From the NCBI RefSeq assembly GCF_027497215.1, contig NZ_CP114904.1:5599001-5663000 (forward strand): a DNA stretch of 64,000 bases, given 5' to 3'. Position numbers and translations under genes: made by a program. Each line of letters starts with the position of its first letter. Position 1 is the stretch's first letter. Positions 24,926-34,439 of the stretch are shown piece by piece. The notes beneath the pieces are model-generated. The model was not told the origin of the DNA. It ran no database searches and saw nothing but the letters and a program-made list of their open reading frames with translations. The DNA comes from Micromonospora sp. WMMD812 (lineage in GTDB: Bacteria > Actinomycetota > Actinomycetes > Mycobacteriales > Micromonosporaceae).

Positions 24926-25093
24926 TCAGACCTTGGCCTTGCCGAGAATGCGGTTCACTGTTGTGCCGCACACCGGACACTTGCCCTTGGCCATGTTCAT
25001 CCCGGTCTTCGAGACCTCGATGTGTCCCTCGAAGTCGCGCTTCTCCTTGCACTTGACGCAGTAACCGTTGTAGGTCTGGGCCTGGTCGGCCAC
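24926..25093 (-). CDS. DUF5679 zinc-ribbon small protein
   Basis: A 55-residue protein with two CxxC knuckles: GYCVKCKEKRDF near the start and GKCPVCGTTVNRIL near the end. This is the DUF5679 pattern (small single zinc ribbon, also seen fused to DNA topoisomerase-type or ribosomal proteins). Role unknown; zinc binding is inferred from the four Cys. The GTG start has an excellent ribosome site (GAGGAGGGCACC). It is monocistronic, ending at a long hairpin. Confidence 0.85.
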   Translation of the reverse strand: MADQAQTYNGYCVKCKEKRDFEGHIEVSKTGMNMAKGKCPVCGTTVNRILGKAKV

Positions 25094-25617
25094 GGTGCCC
25101 TCCTCGTCTCGTCCGCCGGCCGATGCCGTCCCGGCGGGTTTCCCGGCGGCGGGCCACGCGGGGCGCCGGCGCTGGGTCTAACTCCTACGGCCACCCACGT
25201 GACCGCTGGTCCGCGGACCCTACCCAGGTCTGGGCGGTTCCATGTCAGCTGTGCATCGACACTGTGAGGAAGCCGACGACGAGAGTGTGCACGGCGAATA
25301 ACGCCGGATAAGTCAGTTTGGCGGGGACACGCCGACCGAAACCGCTCAGAACCCCCGCACGGGGTCCCCCGAGCGACGGTCGCGTGGGTTGATCACCTAA
25401 CGTGGAGGGGTGTGGTGATCTCCCAGGTGGCGGTACGACGAGCCATCACGAAGGGTGATGGTGACCCTGCGCGCAGGTCCGGCAAGAATTTTTTCGGGAC
25501 TCCTGGCGACCAATCACCATCTTCCGGGCGCGTGTCGCGGGGTTGACCCTTCCGACCCCTGGTCACTACGCAGTAACTTTCCCTCGTGGCAGCAATCCGA
25601 GGCTGCGCGGGCCTGTG
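25094..25617. other. 525-base gene-free divergent region
   Basis: No convincing gene on either strand. It separates the divergent DUF5679 (-) and metallopeptidase (+) genes. It contains five copies of a GGTGAT/ATCACC-like hexamer between 25391 and 25519, two of them forming inverted pairs (GATCACC 25391-25397 with GGTGATC 25424-25430; CATCAC 25444-25449 with GTGATG 25455-25460), and an unusual T-run at 25489-25495. The role is unknown; an operator region is one reading. Confidence 0.5.
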
Positions 25618-26151
25618 ATGGCAGGGGCGCGTAAGCCGGTTGTCGAGGTGCGGCGCAGCCAGCGCCGGCGACGTACGGTGTCCGCCTACCGCGACGGTGA
25701 GCGGGTCGTCGTCCTGATCCCCGATCAGTTCTCCCGGGCCGAGGAGAGCGAGTGGGTCGACCGCATGCTGGCCCGGCTCGCCGCCCGGGAGGGGCGCCTC
25801 GCCCGGTCCGACGCCGAGCTGCTCGGCCGGGCCACCCGACTGATCAACACCTACCTCGCCGAGTACGGTCGGCAGGCCGTCCCGGCCAGCGTGCGGTGGG
25901 TGACGAACCAGAACGGTCGCTGGGGCTCCTGCACCCCCGCCGACCGGACCATCCGGATCTCGCACCGCGTCCAGGACATGCCCGACTGGGTGATCGACTA
26001 CGTGCTGCTGCACGAACTGGCGCACCTCATCGTGCCCAGCCACAACGCCTCGTTCTGGGCCCTGGTCGGCCGCTACTCGAAGACGGAGCGGGCCCGCGGC
26101 TACCTGGAGGGCGTCGCCGCGGCCGCCTGCGTCCCGGCGCTGACCGACTGA
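25618..26151 (+). CDS. YgjP-like M48-type metallopeptidase (DUF45)
   Basis: A 177-residue zincin. The HExxH site is LLHELAHL, followed by the third zinc ligand region VPSHNASFWALV, and the YgjP-type signature RWGSCTPADRTIRI precedes it. The family has a SprT-like minimal metalloprotease fold; physiological substrates are not established. ATG 25618 (or GTG 25615) is chosen as the first start after the long gene-free region; the ribosome site is weak. Confidence 0.88.
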   Translation: MAGARKPVVEVRRSQRRRRTVSAYRDGERVVVLIPDQFSRAEESEWVDRMLARLAAREGRLARSDAELLGRATRLINTYLAEYGRQAVPASVRWVTNQNGRWGSCTPADRTIRISHRVQDMPDWVIDYVLLHELAHLIVPSHNASFWALVGRYSKTERARGYLEGVAAAACVPALTD

Positions 26152-26288
26152 CCGGCCGCCCGGCACCCGGCGATCCCTCGATCCCGGGCGTGCCAGCGCC
26201 GGCGCCCGTCTCGCGCCGCCAACCCCCTGATCGATGTGCACCCGTGGTCCCACCCGCGTGGGTCGGGTGGGGGAGCGCGGGGACGGGT

Positions 26289-26302
26289 TAGGGTCGGGGA
26301 CG
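26289..26302 (+). promoter_or_regulatory. Leaderless promoter -10 box
   Basis: TAGGGT at 26289-26294 is 7 bases before the GTG at 26302, the same sequence and spacing as upstream of the M16 operon. Confidence 0.6.
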
Positions 26303-26901
26303 TGGTGCGGCGGGTGGTGGTGGCGTTGCTCGGGCCGGTGGCGTGGGCGCCCCCCGGCGTCGACCCGAAGCGGTGGCGCGGCGCGCTCGCCGAGGACACC
26401 GTCGACCTGCTCGCCACGCTGACCGAGGTCGACACCGCCGTCGCGGTCACCCCGGCCGACCGGTGGCTCGCCGACGCGGTCACCTGGCCCGACATGGCCG
26501 TCTACGAGGTGCCTGAGCCGACGCCGAGCGCCGTGTTCGCGGCCCTGACCGGCTACGACCAGGCGGCGGTGGTCGCCGCCGACGCGCCCGACCTGCCGGG
26601 GCTCACCATCGGCAAGCTGCTGCGCCCGCTGACCAGCCGACCGGTCGCGGTGGCCCCGGCCGAGGGCGGCGGGCCGGGCCTGCTGGGCGTCGCCGCACGG
26701 CTGCCCGTACCCGGCTGGTTGCCGGAACTCGACCTGGATCGCGCGGTGCCGGCGGCGGTCCGTGCGGCGGCCCCACGCCCGGGCGACCTCGCCGTGACTC
26801 CGGCCTGGCGCCGGCTGCGGGGCCCGGCCGACCTGGCCACGCTCGACCCAGCCGTGGAGGGGTGGGAGACCACGCGGGCCCTGCTCTCCGGCGGCGCCTG
26901 A
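26302..26901 (+). CDS. GT-A-like (DUF2064-type) hypothetical protein
   Basis: A 199-residue soluble protein. The segment VVAADAPDLPGLTIGKLL followed by VAVAPAEGGGPGLLGVA resembles the nucleotide-binding core of GT-A-fold nucleotidyl/glycosyl transferases of the DUF2064 and CofC kind, where an aspartate-rich loop and a GGG loop bind NTP. The match is partial and I would not assign a reaction. GTG 26302 is supported by a leaderless -10 box rather than a ribosome site. Confidence 0.72.
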   Translation: MVRRVVVALLGPVAWAPPGVDPKRWRGALAEDTVDLLATLTEVDTAVAVTPADRWLADAVTWPDMAVYEVPEPTPSAVFAALTGYDQAAVVAADAPDLPGLTIGKLLRPLTSRPVAVAPAEGGGPGLLGVAARLPVPGWLPELDLDRAVPAAVRAAAPRPGDLAVTPAWRRLRGPADLATLDPAVEGWETTRALLSGGA

Positions 26902-26973
26902 CCGGGCGGCGCTGCTCATCGCCGAACGCCCTGGCGGCTCGGTCCCGGCGTTCGGGACCTGCTGCCGGGCCGT

Positions 26974-27012
26974 GAGCGTTATGCCTCAGAGAGACTCAGA
27001 GGCATAACGCTC
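26974..27012. terminator. Bidirectional hairpin between convergent genes
   Basis: Perfect 14-bp arms (26974-26987 and 26999-27012) around an 11-base loop, unusually AT-rich for this genome. Confidence 0.75.
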
Positions 27013-27079
27013 GATGCGGGTGGTCGGGCCGCGCGGCACCATCGGCCCCACCACGGCCCATCCGCGGCCGACGGGCGGA

Positions 27080-28375
27080 TCAGGAGCGGTCGTCCCCGTC
27101 GGTGTCGTCCGGCCGCCGCTCCGCCTCGCCGGGCTTCTGCTCCTCCGGGCCGCCGGGGGCGGTGAAGTCGAAGTTCTCCAGCTCACTGAGGTCGAACTGG
27201 GCCATCGCGAACGCCACCGGGTCGGCGAAGTCGTCCTCGGAGGGGAGCAGGTCCGGGTGGCCCCAGAGCGCGTCGCGCCCGGCGATGCCCCGGTGCTCGG
27301 TGAGCGCCGCCCACAGCGCCGCCGCCTCGCGCAGGCGGCGCGGACGCAGCTCCAGGCCGACCAGGGCGGCGAAGGTCTGCTCGGCCGGGCCGCCGGCGGC
27401 GCGGCGGCGCCGGAACGCCTCGGCCAGCCGCACCACGTTCGGCAGGCGGCCGGAGGCGGCGCTGTCCACGACGTGGCAGACCCACCCCTCGACCAGCGCC
27501 AACGCGGTCTCCAACCGGGCCAGCGAGGCCTTCTGCGCGGGGCTGTCCTCCGGGGTGAAGATGCCTTCCAGGGCGATGGCCTGCATCGACTCGGGATCGG
27601 TCGGGTCGACCCGGCCCATCGCCTCCTCGATCGCCTCCCGGTTGACCCGGATGCCCGAGGCGTACATCTCGACCGCGCTCAGCACATGGCCGCGCAACCA
27701 CGGGACGTGCTGGAACAGCCGCTGGTGGGCGGCCTCGCGCAGGGCCACGTAGAGCCGGACCTCGTCCTCCGGCAGCTCCAGGCCCTCGCCGTACGCCTTG
27801 ATGTTGGCGGGGATGAGCGCGGCCGTGCCGGCCGGGCCGAGCGGCAGCCCGATGTCGCCGGCGGAGAGCACCTCGGCGGCGAGCGAGCCGAGAGCCTGGC
27901 CCAACTGGCCGCCGAAGAGCGCGCCGCCGAGGGTGGCCACCATCGACTGCATCGGGCCGAGCTGGGCCCGGGCCTCCGGAGGCACCAGGTCGCCCATGGC
28001 GCCGACCATCCGGCTGGCCACCGGATCGCAGAGCTTGCGCCAGACGTCCAGGGTCTTGTAGATCCACTCGTTCCGGTTCCAGGCCACCGACGTCTGGATG
28101 CCGGACGGCAGGGCGGAGGCTGGCTCGAGCCACAGGTCCGCCAACCGCAGCGCCTCCTCCACGGCGTTGCGCTCGTACGGCGACACCGCCGGATCGCCCG
28201 CGGCGGCGAGCTGGCTGGCCGCCACCTGCCGGGCCAGGTCCCAGTTGACCGGCCCGCTGCCCGACGCGGAGAGCAGGTGCTGCAACTGCGACATGAACTG
28301 CTGCATCTGCGCGGGATCGTTGGGGTCTGGTGGTTGCCCACCCGGGAGTGCGAAACCGAACGGAATATCAGGCAC
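27080..28375 (-). CDS. Zinc-dependent metalloprotease-like protein (DUF2342, Rv3195-type)
   Basis: A 431-residue protein of the DUF2342/TIGR03624 family. The helix REAAHQRLFQHVPWLR carries the HxxLFxH-type zincin-like motif, and MVGAMGDLVPPEARAQLGPM and GGALFGGQLGQALGSLA are typical family blocks. The N-terminus is Pro/Gln-rich and the C-terminus acidic. Family members are described both as F420-associated and as putative zinc proteases; activity is unproven. It is divergent from the PDZ-Lon gene, as in mycobacteria. GTG 28375 has TACCGT (28388-28383) 7 bases upstream, so it is leaderless. Confidence 0.88.
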   Translation of the reverse strand: MPDIPFGFALPGGQPPDPNDPAQMQQFMSQLQHLLSASGSGPVNWDLARQVAASQLAAAGDPAVSPYERNAVEEALRLADLWLEPASALPSGIQTSVAWNRNEWIYKTLDVWRKLCDPVASRMVGAMGDLVPPEARAQLGPMQSMVATLGGALFGGQLGQALGSLAAEVLSAGDIGLPLGPAGTAALIPANIKAYGEGLELPEDEVRLYVALREAAHQRLFQHVPWLRGHVLSAVEMYASGIRVNREAIEEAMGRVDPTDPESMQAIALEGIFTPEDSPAQKASLARLETALALVEGWVCHVVDSAASGRLPNVVRLAEAFRRRRAAGGPAEQTFAALVGLELRPRRLREAAALWAALTEHRGIAGRDALWGHPDLLPSEDDFADPVAFAMAQFDLSELENFDFTAPGGPEEQKPGEAERRPDDTDGDDRS

Positions 28376-28489
28376 GACGTCTACGGTACGCGCGCCACGC
28401 CCCAGGTCGCGCCGCTGGCGTTGCGCTGAGGGCGAAGTCGTTCCCGCGGGTCGCCGAGACGGCCCGGACCGATCGGTACGCTCTGCCGC

Positions 28490-29503
28490 ATGAGACGTCG
28501 CGGCGTGACCGTCCTGCTCGGTGCCTTTCTCACCGCCCTGCTCAGCATCGGCGTGCTCGGTACGCCGATCCCGTACGTGGTGCTCGGCCCGGGGCCGACC
28601 GTCAACACGCTGGGCACGGAGAACGGCAAGGAGGTCATCCAGGTCTCCGGCCGGGCGACCTCCACCTCCGCCGGGCAGCTGCGGCTCACCACGGTCGGCG
28701 TCCAGCCCTCGGTCCGGCTCCGCTCGGCGATCGTCGGCTGGTTCTCCAAGGACGAGGCGGTGGTGCCCCGGGAGCTGGTCTACCCGCCCGGCGAGTCGCA
28801 GGAGCAGGTCGAGCAGCGCAACGCCGAGGACTTCGCGGCGTCGCAGACCAGCGCGGAGACCGCCGCGCTGCGGGAGCTGGGCTTCCCGGTGCAGGTGGTC
28901 GTGAAGACGGTGGCCGCCGACGGGCCGTCCGCCGGCGTGCTCAAGGTGGGCGACGTGCTGACCTCGGTCGACGGTCAGCCGGTGCCGGTCGCCGCCCGGC
29001 TCACCGAGCTGATCCGGGCGAAGCCGGCCGGCACCGCGCTGACCATCGGCTACACCCGGAACGGCGCACCGGCGACCGCCCAGGTGACCAGTCGGGAGCA
29101 GGACGGCCGGCCGCGGATCGGTGTCGAGATCGAGCAGCAGCAGCCGCACCCGTTCAGCCTCAGCATCGACCTGGAGGACATCGGCGGGCCGAGCGCCGGC
29201 CTGATGTTCGCCCTCGGCATCATCGACAAGCTGACCCCCGCCGACCTGACCGGCGGCATGGTGGTCGCCGGCACCGGCACCATCGACGACGAGGGGACCG
29301 TCGGCCCGATCGGCGGCATCGCCCAGAAGCTGGTGGGCGCGAAGCACGCCGGCGCGAAGGTCTTCCTGGTGCCGGCGGACAACTGCGCCGAGGCGGTCCG
29401 CAACCCGCAGCCCGACCTGCCGCTGATCAGGGTCGGCACCCTGGACGAGGCGCTGGCCGCGCTCGAGACGCTGCGCGCCGGAGGGCAGCCGACCCGCTGC
29501 TGA
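28490..29503 (+). CDS. Membrane-anchored PDZ-Lon protease (YlbL/Rv3194c-type)
   Basis: A 337-residue protein. One N-terminal transmembrane helix (residues ~5-25), then a PDZ domain (about 137-200, ADGPSAGVLKVGDVLTSVDG), then a Lon-type Ser-Lys protease domain with GGPSAGLMFALG (Ser near 235) and GAKVFLVP (Lys near 288). It would act at the outer face of the membrane. TACGCT (28477-28482) lies 7 bases before the ATG, so the gene is leaderless. It shares its 114-base control region with the divergent DUF2342 gene. Confidence 0.93.
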   Translation: MRRRGVTVLLGAFLTALLSIGVLGTPIPYVVLGPGPTVNTLGTENGKEVIQVSGRATSTSAGQLRLTTVGVQPSVRLRSAIVGWFSKDEAVVPRELVYPPGESQEQVEQRNAEDFAASQTSAETAALRELGFPVQVVVKTVAADGPSAGVLKVGDVLTSVDGQPVPVAARLTELIRAKPAGTALTIGYTRNGAPATAQVTSREQDGRPRIGVEIEQQQPHPFSLSIDLEDIGGPSAGLMFALGIIDKLTPADLTGGMVVAGTGTIDDEGTVGPIGGIAQKLVGAKHAGAKVFLVPADNCAEAVRNPQPDLPLIRVGTLDEALAALETLRAGGQPTRC

Positions 29504-29607
29504 CCCGCGCCGACGGCACGGTGTGACCGTGGGCCGCCGCGTTCAGGAACACCCCGTACTCTGGGTGCCTGGTCGGAGCCGATCACATCGAGCGTGCGGA
29601 GCCAACA

Positions 29608-32607
29608 GTGGTCATGCGTAGCAGCAGCCCCCTGCCGAGGATGAGCCGGCGCGGACGCGTCACGATCGCTGTCCTGGTCGGGGTGTTCGTGCTCTTCACC
29701 CTGCTCGGCTGGGGCGTGCAGGCCTGGACGGACTGGCTCTGGTTCGACGAGGTCGACTACACGCAGGTCTTCACCGGCGTGCTCGTCACGCGGCTGCTGC
29801 TCTTCGTCGTCATCGGCCTCGCGATGGCGCTGATCGTCGGCGGCAACCTCTGGCTGGCCCACCGGGTGCGCCCGCGGCTGCGGCCGCACTCCGTCGAGCA
29901 GGCCACGCTGGAGCGCTACCGGATGGCGCTCTCGCCGCGCCTGAGCACCTGGATCGCGCTCGTCGCCGGGGTCGTCGGCCTCTTCGCCGGCCTGTCCGCG
30001 CAGAGTCGCTGGAACCAGTGGCTGCTCTTCCGCAACGGCGGCGACTTCGGGGTGAAGGACCCGGAGTTCGGGGTGGACGTCGGCTTCTACGTCTTCCAGT
30101 TGCCGTTCTGGCGCTACCTGTTGGGCGTCGGCTTCACCGCGGTGGTGCTGGCCGTGGTCGGCGCCCTCGCGGTGCACTACATCTTCGGTGGGGTGCGGCT
30201 GCAGGGCGTCGGCGACCGGATGACCAACGCCGCCCGGGCCCACCTGAGCACGCTTGTCGCGGTATTCGTCCTGCTCAAGGCGATCGCGTACGTGCTGGAC
30301 CGGCGGGCGATGCTGCTGGAGTACAACGAGGGCGCCAAGCTCTACGGCGCCGGCTACGCCGACGTCAACGCGCTGCTGCCGGCGAAGGAGATCCTCGCCT
30401 ACATCTCGATCGTCGTGGCGATCGCGATCATCGTCTTCTCCAACGCGTGGATGCGGAACCTGGTCTGGCCGGGCATCTCGCTCGCCCTGCTCGGTGTCTC
30501 CGCGGTCGCGATCGGCGGCATCTACCCCTGGGCGGTGCAGACCTTCGAGGTCAAGCCGAGCGCCAAGGAGAAGGAGGCGCCGTACATCCAGCGCAGCATC
30601 GACGCGACCCGGACGGCGTTCGGGCTGGGGGCCACGGAGACGACGCCGTACGCGGCGACCAACCTCACGCCGCCGGCCAGCCTGGCCACCGACACCTCGG
30701 TGGTGTCGAACGTCCGGCTGCTCGACCCGCAGTTGGTCAGCGAGACGTACACCCAGCTGCAGCAGGTCCGGGGCTTCTACGACTTCGGCCCCAAGCTGGA
30801 CATCGACCGGTACGGGGTGAACGGCAAGACCTCCGACTACGTGGTCGGCGTCCGGGAGATCAACTACGGCGAGCTGACCGACCAGCAGAACACCTGGATC
30901 AACCGGCACACCGTGTACACCCACGGTTACGGTCTGGTGGCCGCGCCGGCCAACCAGGTGGTGTGCGGCGGCCAGCCGTTCTTCGTCTCCGGCTTCCTCG
31001 GCGAGAAGACCCAGGAGGCGTGCTCCTCGCAGACCGAGCAGATCCCGGCCACCCAGCCGCGGATCTACTACGGCGAGCGGATGGAGGACGGCGACTACGC
31101 GATCGTCGGCCAGACCGATCCGGAGAAGAAGGCCGAGTTCGACCGGCCGGTCGGTGAGGGCGGCGGCGAGTCCTACACCTACACCGGCACCGGCGGCGTG
31201 GAGATCGGCTCGTTCACCCGCCGGCTGCTCTACGCGATCAAGGAGCAGGAGTCGAACTTCCTGCTCTCCGGGGCGGTCAACGACAACTCGAAGCTGCTCT
31301 ACGTCCGTAACCCCCGCGACCGGGTGGAGAAGGTCGCCCCGTTCCTCACGCTCGACGGCGACCCGTACCCGGCCGTGGTGGACGGTCGGGTGCAGTGGAT
31401 CGTCGACGGCTACACCACCGCGGCGACCTACCCCTACGCGGAGCGGGTCAACCTGCGCGAGGAGACCACCGACGAGCTGACCGGCCGGGGCACGTTCCAG
31501 CTGGCCCGGGAGAACGTCAACTACATCCGCAACTCGGTCAAGGCCACCGTCGACGCGTACGACGGCACGGTCCGGCTCTACGAGTTCGACGACAAGGACC
31601 CGGTGCTGAAGGCCTGGAACAAGGCGTTCGGCGGGGACCTGGTGCTGCCGAAGAAGGACATCCCGACCGAGTTGGCCGAGCACTTCCGCTACCCGGCCGA
31701 CATGTTCAAGGTGCAGCGCAACCTGCTCACCAAGTTCCACGTGACCAACCCGGGTGACTTCTACTCCGCGCAGGACTTCTGGCAGGTGCCGAATGTGCCG
31801 GACGCGCCGGACAGCGGGCAGAAGCAGCCGCCGTACTACCTCTTCACCGAGTTCCCGGGGCAGGACGGACCGCGGTTCCAGCTCACCTCGGCGGTCACTC
31901 CGAACGGCCGGCAGAACCTCGCCGCCCTGATCTCCGGGTCGTACGTGGACGGCGAGCCGCGGTTGGAGGTGCTGGAGCTGCCCGACCAGACCCGGATCTC
32001 CGGGCCGGTGCAGGTGCACCAGCAGATGACCAACAACGCCAACATCCGGCAGCAGCTCAACCTGCTCTCCTCGAACCAGGCCCAGGTGCAGTACGGCAAC
32101 CTGCTCTCGCTGCCGTTCGGCGACGGGATGCTCTACGTCGAGCCGGTCTACGTGAAGAGCAACCAGCAGGACGCGTACCCGCTGCTGCAGAAGGTGCTGC
32201 TCTCGTACGGTGACGGCGGCTCCTTCGTGGCGCTGGCCGACAACCTCACCGACGGCATCAAGCAGCTCGTCGACCAGGGCAAGCGAGCCGGGCAGGGCGC
32301 GCCGCCGCCGACCACCGGGGGCAACCCGCCGCCGCCCACCGGCGGCGACACCAACCCGCCGCCGCTCACCGGCGAGCTGGCCGCCGCGGCGGACCGGGTC
32401 CAGACGGCGATCACCGAGGTCCGAGCCGCCCAGGCCTCCGGTGACTTCGAGCGGTACGGACGGGCGCTCAAGGCGCTGGACGAGGCGCTCACCGCCTTCC
32501 AGCAGGCCCAGGGGCAGGCCAACCCCGCCCCGAGCGGCAGCCCGACCCCGACCGGCAGCGCGTCGCCGTCACCCACCGGCAGCCCGACCGCCGGCACGGG
32601 CGGCTGA
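29608..32607 (+). CDS. UPF0182 family large membrane protein
   Basis: A 999-residue protein of the UPF0182/COG1615 family. About seven hydrophobic helices lie in the first ~310 residues (for example IAVLVGVFVLFTLLGWGVQA), followed by a large extracytoplasmic domain and a Pro/Thr/Gly-rich low-complexity tail (from about residue 895). Function is unknown. It follows the PDZ-Lon protease as in mycobacteria (Rv3194c-Rv3193c). GTG 29608 has GGAG 6 bases upstream; TACTCT near 29558 may be its -10 box. Confidence 0.95.
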   Translation: MVMRSSSPLPRMSRRGRVTIAVLVGVFVLFTLLGWGVQAWTDWLWFDEVDYTQVFTGVLVTRLLLFVVIGLAMALIVGGNLWLAHRVRPRLRPHSVEQATLERYRMALSPRLSTWIALVAGVVGLFAGLSAQSRWNQWLLFRNGGDFGVKDPEFGVDVGFYVFQLPFWRYLLGVGFTAVVLAVVGALAVHYIFGGVRLQGVGDRMTNAARAHLSTLVAVFVLLKAIAYVLDRRAMLLEYNEGAKLYGAGYADVNALLPAKEILAYISIVVAIAIIVFSNAWMRNLVWPGISLALLGVSAVAIGGIYPWAVQTFEVKPSAKEKEAPYIQRSIDATRTAFGLGATETTPYAATNLTPPASLATDTSVVSNVRLLDPQLVSETYTQLQQVRGFYDFGPKLDIDRYGVNGKTSDYVVGVREINYGELTDQQNTWINRHTVYTHGYGLVAAPANQVVCGGQPFFVSGFLGEKTQEACSSQTEQIPATQPRIYYGERMEDGDYAIVGQTDPEKKAEFDRPVGEGGGESYTYTGTGGVEIGSFTRRLLYAIKEQESNFLLSGAVNDNSKLLYVRNPRDRVEKVAPFLTLDGDPYPAVVDGRVQWIVDGYTTAATYPYAERVNLREETTDELTGRGTFQLARENVNYIRNSVKATVDAYDGTVRLYEFDDKDPVLKAWNKAFGGDLVLPKKDIPTELAEHFRYPADMFKVQRNLLTKFHVTNPGDFYSAQDFWQVPNVPDAPDSGQKQPPYYLFTEFPGQDGPRFQLTSAVTPNGRQNLAALISGSYVDGEPRLEVLELPDQTRISGPVQVHQQMTNNANIRQQLNLLSSNQAQVQYGNLLSLPFGDGMLYVEPVYVKSNQQDAYPLLQKVLLSYGDGGSFVALADNLTDGIKQLVDQGKRAGQGAPPPTTGGNPPPPTGGDTNPPPLTGELAAAADRVQTAITEVRAAQASGDFERYGRALKALDEALTAFQQAQGQANPAPSGSPTPTGSASPSPTGSPTAGTGG

Positions 32608-32799
32608 CCCGCCCCGCGTACCACCTCGGAGCCCTCGCCGTCGGAGACCACCTCCGGTCCCGACGTCGGGGGCTCCGGCGTGTCCGGCCGGTCGCCCGCG
32701 AGGCCTGTCGCCCTCTTGACAGGGCCGTGACCCACCGGCCCGCAACCTGCGACTCCGGTCCGTCGTCCTTCCTGCAACGGGTGCGGACGAGGGGGAACA

Positions 32800-33312
32800 G
32801 TGGTGAGGAACGCGCAGAGCTTCGACGAGTTCTACCGCGGCACCGCGCGGCGGATGCTCCGGTACGGCTACGCGGTCAGCGGAGACCACACCGAGGCACA
32901 GGATCTCGTGCAGGAGGCGTACGCCCGGGCCTGGCGGCAGTGGGGGCGGTTGTCGGCGCACCCGGCGCCGGAGGCGTGGCTGCGGCTGGTGGTCACCCGG
33001 TTGGCGACCGACCGCTGGCGGAATCTGCACCGGTGGCGGGCGGCGTTGATCCGCAGCGGGCCGCCGGCGTCCGCCCCGCCGCCGAGTGAGGACGGCGTGC
33101 TGCTCGTCCGTGCGCTCCGCCAGGTGCCGGTCGACCAACGGCAGGCGCTGGCGCTGCACTACCTCTTCGACATGTCGGTGGAGGAGATCGCGCGGGAGGC
33201 CGGCGTCCCCGTCGGCACCGTGAAGTCCTGGCTCTCTCGGGGCCGGTCCCGGCTGGCCGCGCTGCTGCCCGACCTCTCCACCGCGGAGCTGGAGGCGAAC
33301 GATGTCGCGTGA
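32800..33312 (+). CDS. SigE-family ECF RNA polymerase sigma factor
   Basis: A 170-residue sigma-70 ECF protein of the actinobacterial 'SigE family' (SigE/SACE-like). Region 2 begins FDEFYRGTARRMLRYGY and includes DLVQEAYARAW; region 4 contains LHYLFDMSVEEIAREAGVP and GTVKSWLSRGRSRL. It directs polymerase to an unknown regulon. GTG 32800 is preceded by GAGGGGG. The stop overlaps the start of the next gene by 11 bases, so a membrane partner is co-translated. Confidence 0.92.
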   Translation: MVRNAQSFDEFYRGTARRMLRYGYAVSGDHTEAQDLVQEAYARAWRQWGRLSAHPAPEAWLRLVVTRLATDRWRNLHRWRAALIRSGPPASAPPPSEDGVLLVRALRQVPVDQRQALALHYLFDMSVEEIAREAGVPVGTVKSWLSRGRSRLAALLPDLSTAELEANDVA

Positions 33313-34231
33313 ATTCTCTGACCTCTACCGGTCGCTCGCCGCGGACGCGGACGGCCCGGTGCTGACACATCCCGAGCTGCTCCGCCGGCGCGCCGACCGC
33401 CGCGCCCGGTCCCGGGCCGTCGGTACCGCCCTCGTGGTGGCGTTGCTGGTGGGCGGCACGGCCGTCGGCGGCCGGCTGGTCTTCGCGGCGGACGGCCCGG
33501 CGCCGCTGCCGCCCGCCGACACACCGGGTCCGGTGCCGAGCGACCCGACGCCGTCCACGACGTCGCCGAGCCCGTCGGCGGTGCCGTCGCGGACGACGCC
33601 GAGCGGTACGCCGACGCGGACGGCTCCGACGACCGACGCGACGACCCGCCGCCCGCCCACCTCGATCCCGGACCGCGCCTTCTTCGTGCTGGCACCGGCG
33701 AACCGGACCGGGCTGGACGGGGCCATCTCGGACGGAACGGCGCTGCCGGTGCCCGAGCTCTGCGGGGCGCGCTATCCCAGCGAGTCCGCCGTGGTGCAGC
33801 GGCGGGACCGGGTGCTGGCCTACAAGATGCCGGACACGCCGGCGGGGAACGTGCCGGACGGCAGCTATCGGCACAGCATCACGATCTACCAGTCCGGGCG
33901 GGCCGACGACGCGTTGCGGGAGCTACGGCAGGCCGTACGCGACTGCCCCGAGCGGAAGACGCCCGACAACCCCGCGGTGACCTGGCGGCAGCGGCTGCTG
34001 GACCCGGGGGAGTACGGGGACGAGTCGGTGCTGTTCGAGATGCGGGCCCCGTACGCGGACGGCATGGGCGAGCCGGGCGGGCACGAGGTCCGGTTGATCC
34101 GGGCGGTCCGGATGGGCGACGTGGTGACGGTGCTCTGGGAGCAGGGCTGGGAGAACACCGCCGCCGACCGTGCCGTGGTCGACGCCGACAGCCGGCGCGC
34201 GGTCGCGGCGATCGAGAACTGGCTCGACTGA
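33302..34231 (+). CDS. Membrane protein paired with the ECF sigma factor
   Basis: A 309-residue protein. A short cytoplasmic N-terminus (REFSDLYRSLAADAD...) is followed by one transmembrane helix (VVALLVGGTAVGGRLVFAA, about residues 45-63), a long Pro/Ser/Thr linker (about 65-120) and an extracytoplasmic domain with several cysteines. It overlaps the sigma gene by 11 bases. This topology is that of a candidate anti-sigma factor or signal sensor, but I see no known anti-sigma zinc motif, so the role is inferred from position only. Confidence 0.82.
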   Translation: MSREFSDLYRSLAADADGPVLTHPELLRRRADRRARSRAVGTALVVALLVGGTAVGGRLVFAADGPAPLPPADTPGPVPSDPTPSTTSPSPSAVPSRTTPSGTPTRTAPTTDATTRRPPTSIPDRAFFVLAPANRTGLDGAISDGTALPVPELCGARYPSESAVVQRRDRVLAYKMPDTPAGNVPDGSYRHSITIYQSGRADDALRELRQAVRDCPERKTPDNPAVTWRQRLLDPGEYGDESVLFEMRAPYADGMGEPGGHEVRLIRAVRMGDVVTVLWEQGWENTAADRAVVDADSRRAVAAIENWLD

Positions 34232-34310
34232 GGTCGGGCCCGGCCAGGTCGGAGGGGGTGGTTCGCGGCCGTTTTGCGGTGCCCCGGGTCGGTGCGCTAC
34301 GGTTGTCGAG

Positions 34311-34395
34311 CCGACGCGGGGTGGAGCAGCTCGGTAGCTCGCTGGGCTCATAACCCAGAGGTCGCAGGTTCAAATCCTGTCCCCGCTACGAGAGA
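34311..34395 (+). repeat. 85-bp direct repeat, left copy (tRNA-fMet)
   Basis: Identical to 41792-41876. It includes the whole tRNA gene plus 4 bases upstream and 7 downstream. Confidence 0.9.
34315..34388 (+). tRNA. Initiator tRNA-fMet (CAT), copy 1
   Basis: A 74-base cloverleaf without encoded CCA. The anticodon is CAT. Three initiator features are visible: an unpaired first position (C1 against T72), an A11-T24 pair in the D stem and three consecutive G-C pairs at the base of the anticodon stem (GGG/CCC). The T loop is TTCAAAT. A -10-like TACGGT lies at 34299, and a terminator hairpin follows at 34406. It is identical to the second copy at 41796. Confidence 0.95.
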
Positions 34396-34405
34396 AACAC
34401 CAGGT

Positions 34406-34439
34406 CAGAGCCCGTCCCCACACCAGGGGGCGGGCTCTG
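34406..34439 (+). terminator. Hairpin after tRNA-fMet copy 1
   Basis: AGAGCCCG(TCCCC) pairs with GGGGGCGGGCTCT across a short loop, ending in CTGCTCTGTG. Confidence 0.6.
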
